Source: an uncultured Thomasclavelia sp. (lineage in GTDB: Bacteria; Bacillota_I; Bacilli_A; Erysipelotrichales; Coprobacillaceae). From it: a DNA stretch of 16,427 nt. Below the pieces are notes generated by a model. The model saw only the letters and a list, made by a program, of their open reading frames with translations. It was not told the origin of the DNA and ran no database searches. Both the position numbers and the translations under genes were made by a program. The stretch covers positions 1-16,427 of the forward strand of contig CAJUOR010000041.1 in NCBI GenBank assembly GCA_910588165.1. The letters are read 5' to 3'. Shown piece after piece: positions 14,964-16,427 of the stretch. Position 1 is the first letter of the stretch, and each line of letters begins with the position of its first letter.

Positions 14964-15018
14964 AAGAGGCTGTAACCTCAAAATAGTGCTGAATGCCTCT
15001 ATTTTGCTACAACCTCTT
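14964..15018 (-). terminator. Long imperfect hairpin, probable pduL terminator
   Basis: AAGAGG (14964-14969) pairs with CCTCTT (15013-15018), TGTA (14971-14974) with TACA (15008-15011), and CAAAATAG (14979-14986) with CTATTTTG (14999-15006), leaving a 12-base loop. On the minus strand the stem is followed by TTTTTATTTA, so it should end pduL transcription. It is longer and less regular than other terminators here. Its GAGGCTGT...CAAAA ends resemble inverted-repeat ends of some insertion sequences. No duplicated target site is visible. Confidence 0.72.
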
Positions 15019-15025
15019 ATACGGG

Positions 15026-15595
15026 CTACTTAATGATTTCTCCTTCTTTAACACCGCCACAAGCATTTGATTCATCAGTATCAATATGCATTGCACACTT
15101 AAATTTATCGCTGACACGACAAACAACATCACCGAAGATTAAAGAGCGACCGTCTGTTTCAACTTTAACACTAACGATTTCTTTATCTTCAACGCCAAAT
15201 TCAGCAGCATCAGATGGTGTCATATGGATATGACGTTTAGCGGCAATGACACCTTTTTCTAGTGTAACTTCTCCACAAGGACCTACTAATTTGCAACCGG
15301 CAGTTCCTTCAATATCGCCTGATTCTCTAACTAAAGCTTGAATACCGGCACCTCTTGCGTCAGTTAATGATAATTCAACTTGTGTATTATCGCGAACCGG
15401 ACCTAAGATACTAACACCGGGAATTTCTTTTTTAGCACCTACGACAGTAACACGTTCTTCACATGCATATTGACCGGGTTGAGAAAGGTCTTTTTTATGT
15501 GTTAATTGATAACCTTTGCCAAATAATGTTTCTAAGTCAACTTGACTTAAATGCACATGGCGTGCAGATGTTTCGATTAAAATTTTCTTTGTCAT
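15026..15595 (-). CDS. pduL: Phosphate acyltransferase, PduL family
   Basis: A 189-residue PduL-type phosphotransacylase, which interconverts acyl-CoA (propionyl- or acetyl-CoA) and acyl-phosphate for substrate-level ATP formation with acetate kinase. Zinc-site residues are visible as His13 and His15 (ARHVHLS), His122 and His124 (RHIHMTP) and His170 in HIDTDESNA (170-178), in two barrel-like halves. The catalytic core begins almost at the N-terminus, with no encapsulation peptide. No microcompartment shell, diol dehydratase or aldehyde dehydrogenase gene is nearby. It is therefore most likely cytosolic and used for acetate metabolism in place of Pta, which is inference. AAGGAG (15604-15609) is well spaced. 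Promoter and terminator flank it, so it is a single-gene unit. Confidence 0.93.
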   Translation of the reverse strand: MTKKILIETSARHVHLSQVDLETLFGKGYQLTHKKDLSQPGQYACEERVTVVGAKKEIPGVSILGPVRDNTQVELSLTDARGAGIQALVRESGDIEGTAGCKLVGPCGEVTLEKGVIAAKRHIHMTPSDAAEFGVEDKEIVSVKVETDGRSLIFGDVVCRVSDKFKCAMHIDTDESNACGGVKEGEIIK

Positions 15596-15619
15596 AATTC
15601 TCTCTCCTTCTACATATTG

Positions 15620-15648
15620 ATTTTATCTCTTTTTAGGCTTTTTTTCAA
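15620..15648 (-). promoter_or_regulatory. Promoter of pduL
   Basis: On the minus strand TTGAAA (15643-15648) and TAAAAT (15620-15625) are 17 bases apart, giving a leader of about 18 bases. The -35 box overlaps a small dyad, AGGCTT (15635-15640) with AAGCCT (15647-15652), which could be an operator or a weak plus-strand terminator. Confidence 0.72.
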
Positions 15649-15702
15649 GCCTTTTATATAAGAATAAAAATTGGATTATCATTAGCTCTAAATCTTATTT
15701 TA

Positions 15703-15711
15703 TGCTATAAT
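15703..15711 (+). promoter_or_regulatory. Extended -10 promoter of cdaA
   Basis: TGC followed by a perfect TATAAT (15706-15711), without a clear -35. The expected start near 15718 leaves a leader of about 17 bases that is mostly ribosome binding site (GAGGTGAT, 15721-15728). Confidence 0.72.
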
Positions 15712-15734
15712 AAAAAACAAGAGGTGATGAAGAA

Positions 15735-16427
15735 ATGTCAATGACGTTAGATGTCTTTTCAGATATTTTAGCTTGGGCTTCAGGTAATGGCTCAGTGCTA
15801 ATATCTACAATCAGAACGATTATAGATATTCTTTTAGTTTGGTCTTTGTTATACTATATCATTGAAATTATGCGACGCAACATTCGAACATTACAAATTT
15901 TTAAGGGTGTTATGTTAGTGATTTTTGCCAAACTGATTTCTAATATGCTAAGTTTAAATATGATTTCTTGGCTAGTCGATTTAATTCTTAATTGGGGTGT
16001 TGTGGCGGTTATTATTGTTTTTCAACCCGAAGTGCGTCAAATGTTAGAGAAATTAGGACAAACACGTATTATCAATAACGTAACAACACTTTCTTCGTCT
16101 GATAAAGGGCAGTTAGTCAATCAGCTTTATGAAGCTTGTAAACAGATGTCAGAGGATCATACAGGGGCGTTAATTTCTTTTGAACGTGAACAATCAATGA
16201 TGGATTATATTGCTTCGGGTGTTGAAATAGATGCTAAGGTTAATTCTGATTTATTATTGACTATATTTATGGACGGAACAAGACTTCATGATGGTGCAGT
16301 GATTATTCAAGGGAATCGAATCCGCTGTGCTTCGGCATTTTTCCCGCAAACACATCGTGAATTAAGTCCGAAGTATGGGGCAAGACACCGAGCGGCTTTA
16401 GGGGTTAGTGAAGTCAGTGATGCTTTA
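15735..16427 (+). CDS. cdaA: Diadenylate cyclase CdaA (5' part, cut by right edge)
   Basis: The frame is open from ATG 15735 to the window end, giving 231 codons of a protein that is usually about 270-280 residues. CdaA joins two ATP molecules to make c-di-AMP, which controls potassium and osmolyte transport and cell-wall homeostasis. Three N-terminal membrane helices are visible (about 21-43, 55-72 and 78-97). The DAC domain follows and includes FQPEVRQMLEKLG (96-108). The two catalytic motifs are DGA (186-188, in LHDGAVII) and RHR (217-219, in GARHRAALG). Both are intact, so the enzyme should be active. GAGGTGAT (15721-15728) is six bases from the ATG. In Bacillota cdaA is normally followed by cdaR and glmM; those would lie beyond the edge. 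Confidence 0.96.
   Translation, partial: MSMTLDVFSDILAWASGNGSVLISTIRTIIDILLVWSLLYYIIEIMRRNIRTLQIFKGVMLVIFAKLISNMLSLNMISWLVDLILNWGVVAVIIVFQPEVRQMLEKLGQTRIINNVTTLSSSDKGQLVNQLYEACKQMSEDHTGALISFEREQSMMDYIASGVEIDAKVNSDLLLTIFMDGTRLHDGAVIIQGNRIRCASAFFPQTHRELSPKYGARHRAALGVSEVSDAL

Noticed and set aside
15026..15595. Part of a propanediol or ethanolamine microcompartment operon
   Set aside because: No shell protein or signature enzyme is adjacent and the protein lacks an encapsulation peptide.
1..16427. CRISPR array, tRNA or rRNA genes, prophage or integron
   Set aside because: No regularly spaced repeats, cloverleaf, rRNA core, integrase or phage structural gene was seen on either strand.

Overview
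The window comes from a low-GC, Gram-positive-type bacterium (Bacillota). The evidence is the AT-rich sequence, strong AGGAGG-type ribosome binding sites, TATAAT-type promoters with short leaders, U-tailed hairpin terminators and many short convergent or divergent gene blocks. The gene set (DapG-like aspartokinase next to asd, a stand-alone PduL phosphotransacylase, GH1 and GH4 6-phospho-beta-glucosidases, CdaA) would fit an anaerobic, sugar-fermenting lineage such as Erysipelotrichia. That placement is inference. No tRNA, rRNA, CRISPR array, transposase or phage gene is visible. Nearly all of the window is ordinary chromosomal sequence.

Layout. Positions 1-3168 (+) hold a three-gene run: the C-terminal part of an unrecognised helical protein, a WYL-domain regulator overlapping it by 28 bases, and a secreted lipoprotein with a DUF4015-type glycoside-hydrolase-like domain. 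A perfect palindromic, probably bidirectional terminator separates this run from the convergent lysC-asd operon (3283-5554, -), the first two steps of the aspartate pathway. Divergent from lysC is tcdA (t6A37-modifying ThiF-like enzyme). Next come a small unknown protein, a three-helix membrane protein on the minus strand, and a 396-residue unknown protein. After a terminator lies an FtsX-type ABC permease (8384-10783) with no ATPase beside it.

Positions 10855-14834 form a beta-glucoside phosphate utilisation block: a GH1 6-phospho-beta-glucosidase, an RpiR/SIS regulator and a GH4 (NAD+/metal dependent) 6-phospho-beta-glucosidase. Each has its own promoter and terminator. No PTS transporter is in the window, so the imported sugar phosphate must come from a system encoded elsewhere. 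The GH4 gene has a much more biased codon usage than its neighbours, suggesting high expression. The right end carries pduL (-), probably the cell's acetyl-phosphate-forming enzyme, and the first 231 codons of cdaA (+), the membrane diadenylate cyclase, cut by the window edge.

Promoter and ribosome-binding-site positions show that the longest-ORF starts are wrong for several genes: the permease starts at 8384, GH1 at 10855, RpiR at 12428, tcdA at 5739 and the small membrane protein at 7026. I found no convincing new multi-gene system. The items most worth follow-up are the unknown proteins, the orphan permease, the paired GH1/GH4 enzymes around one regulator, and the long imperfect hairpin behind pduL.
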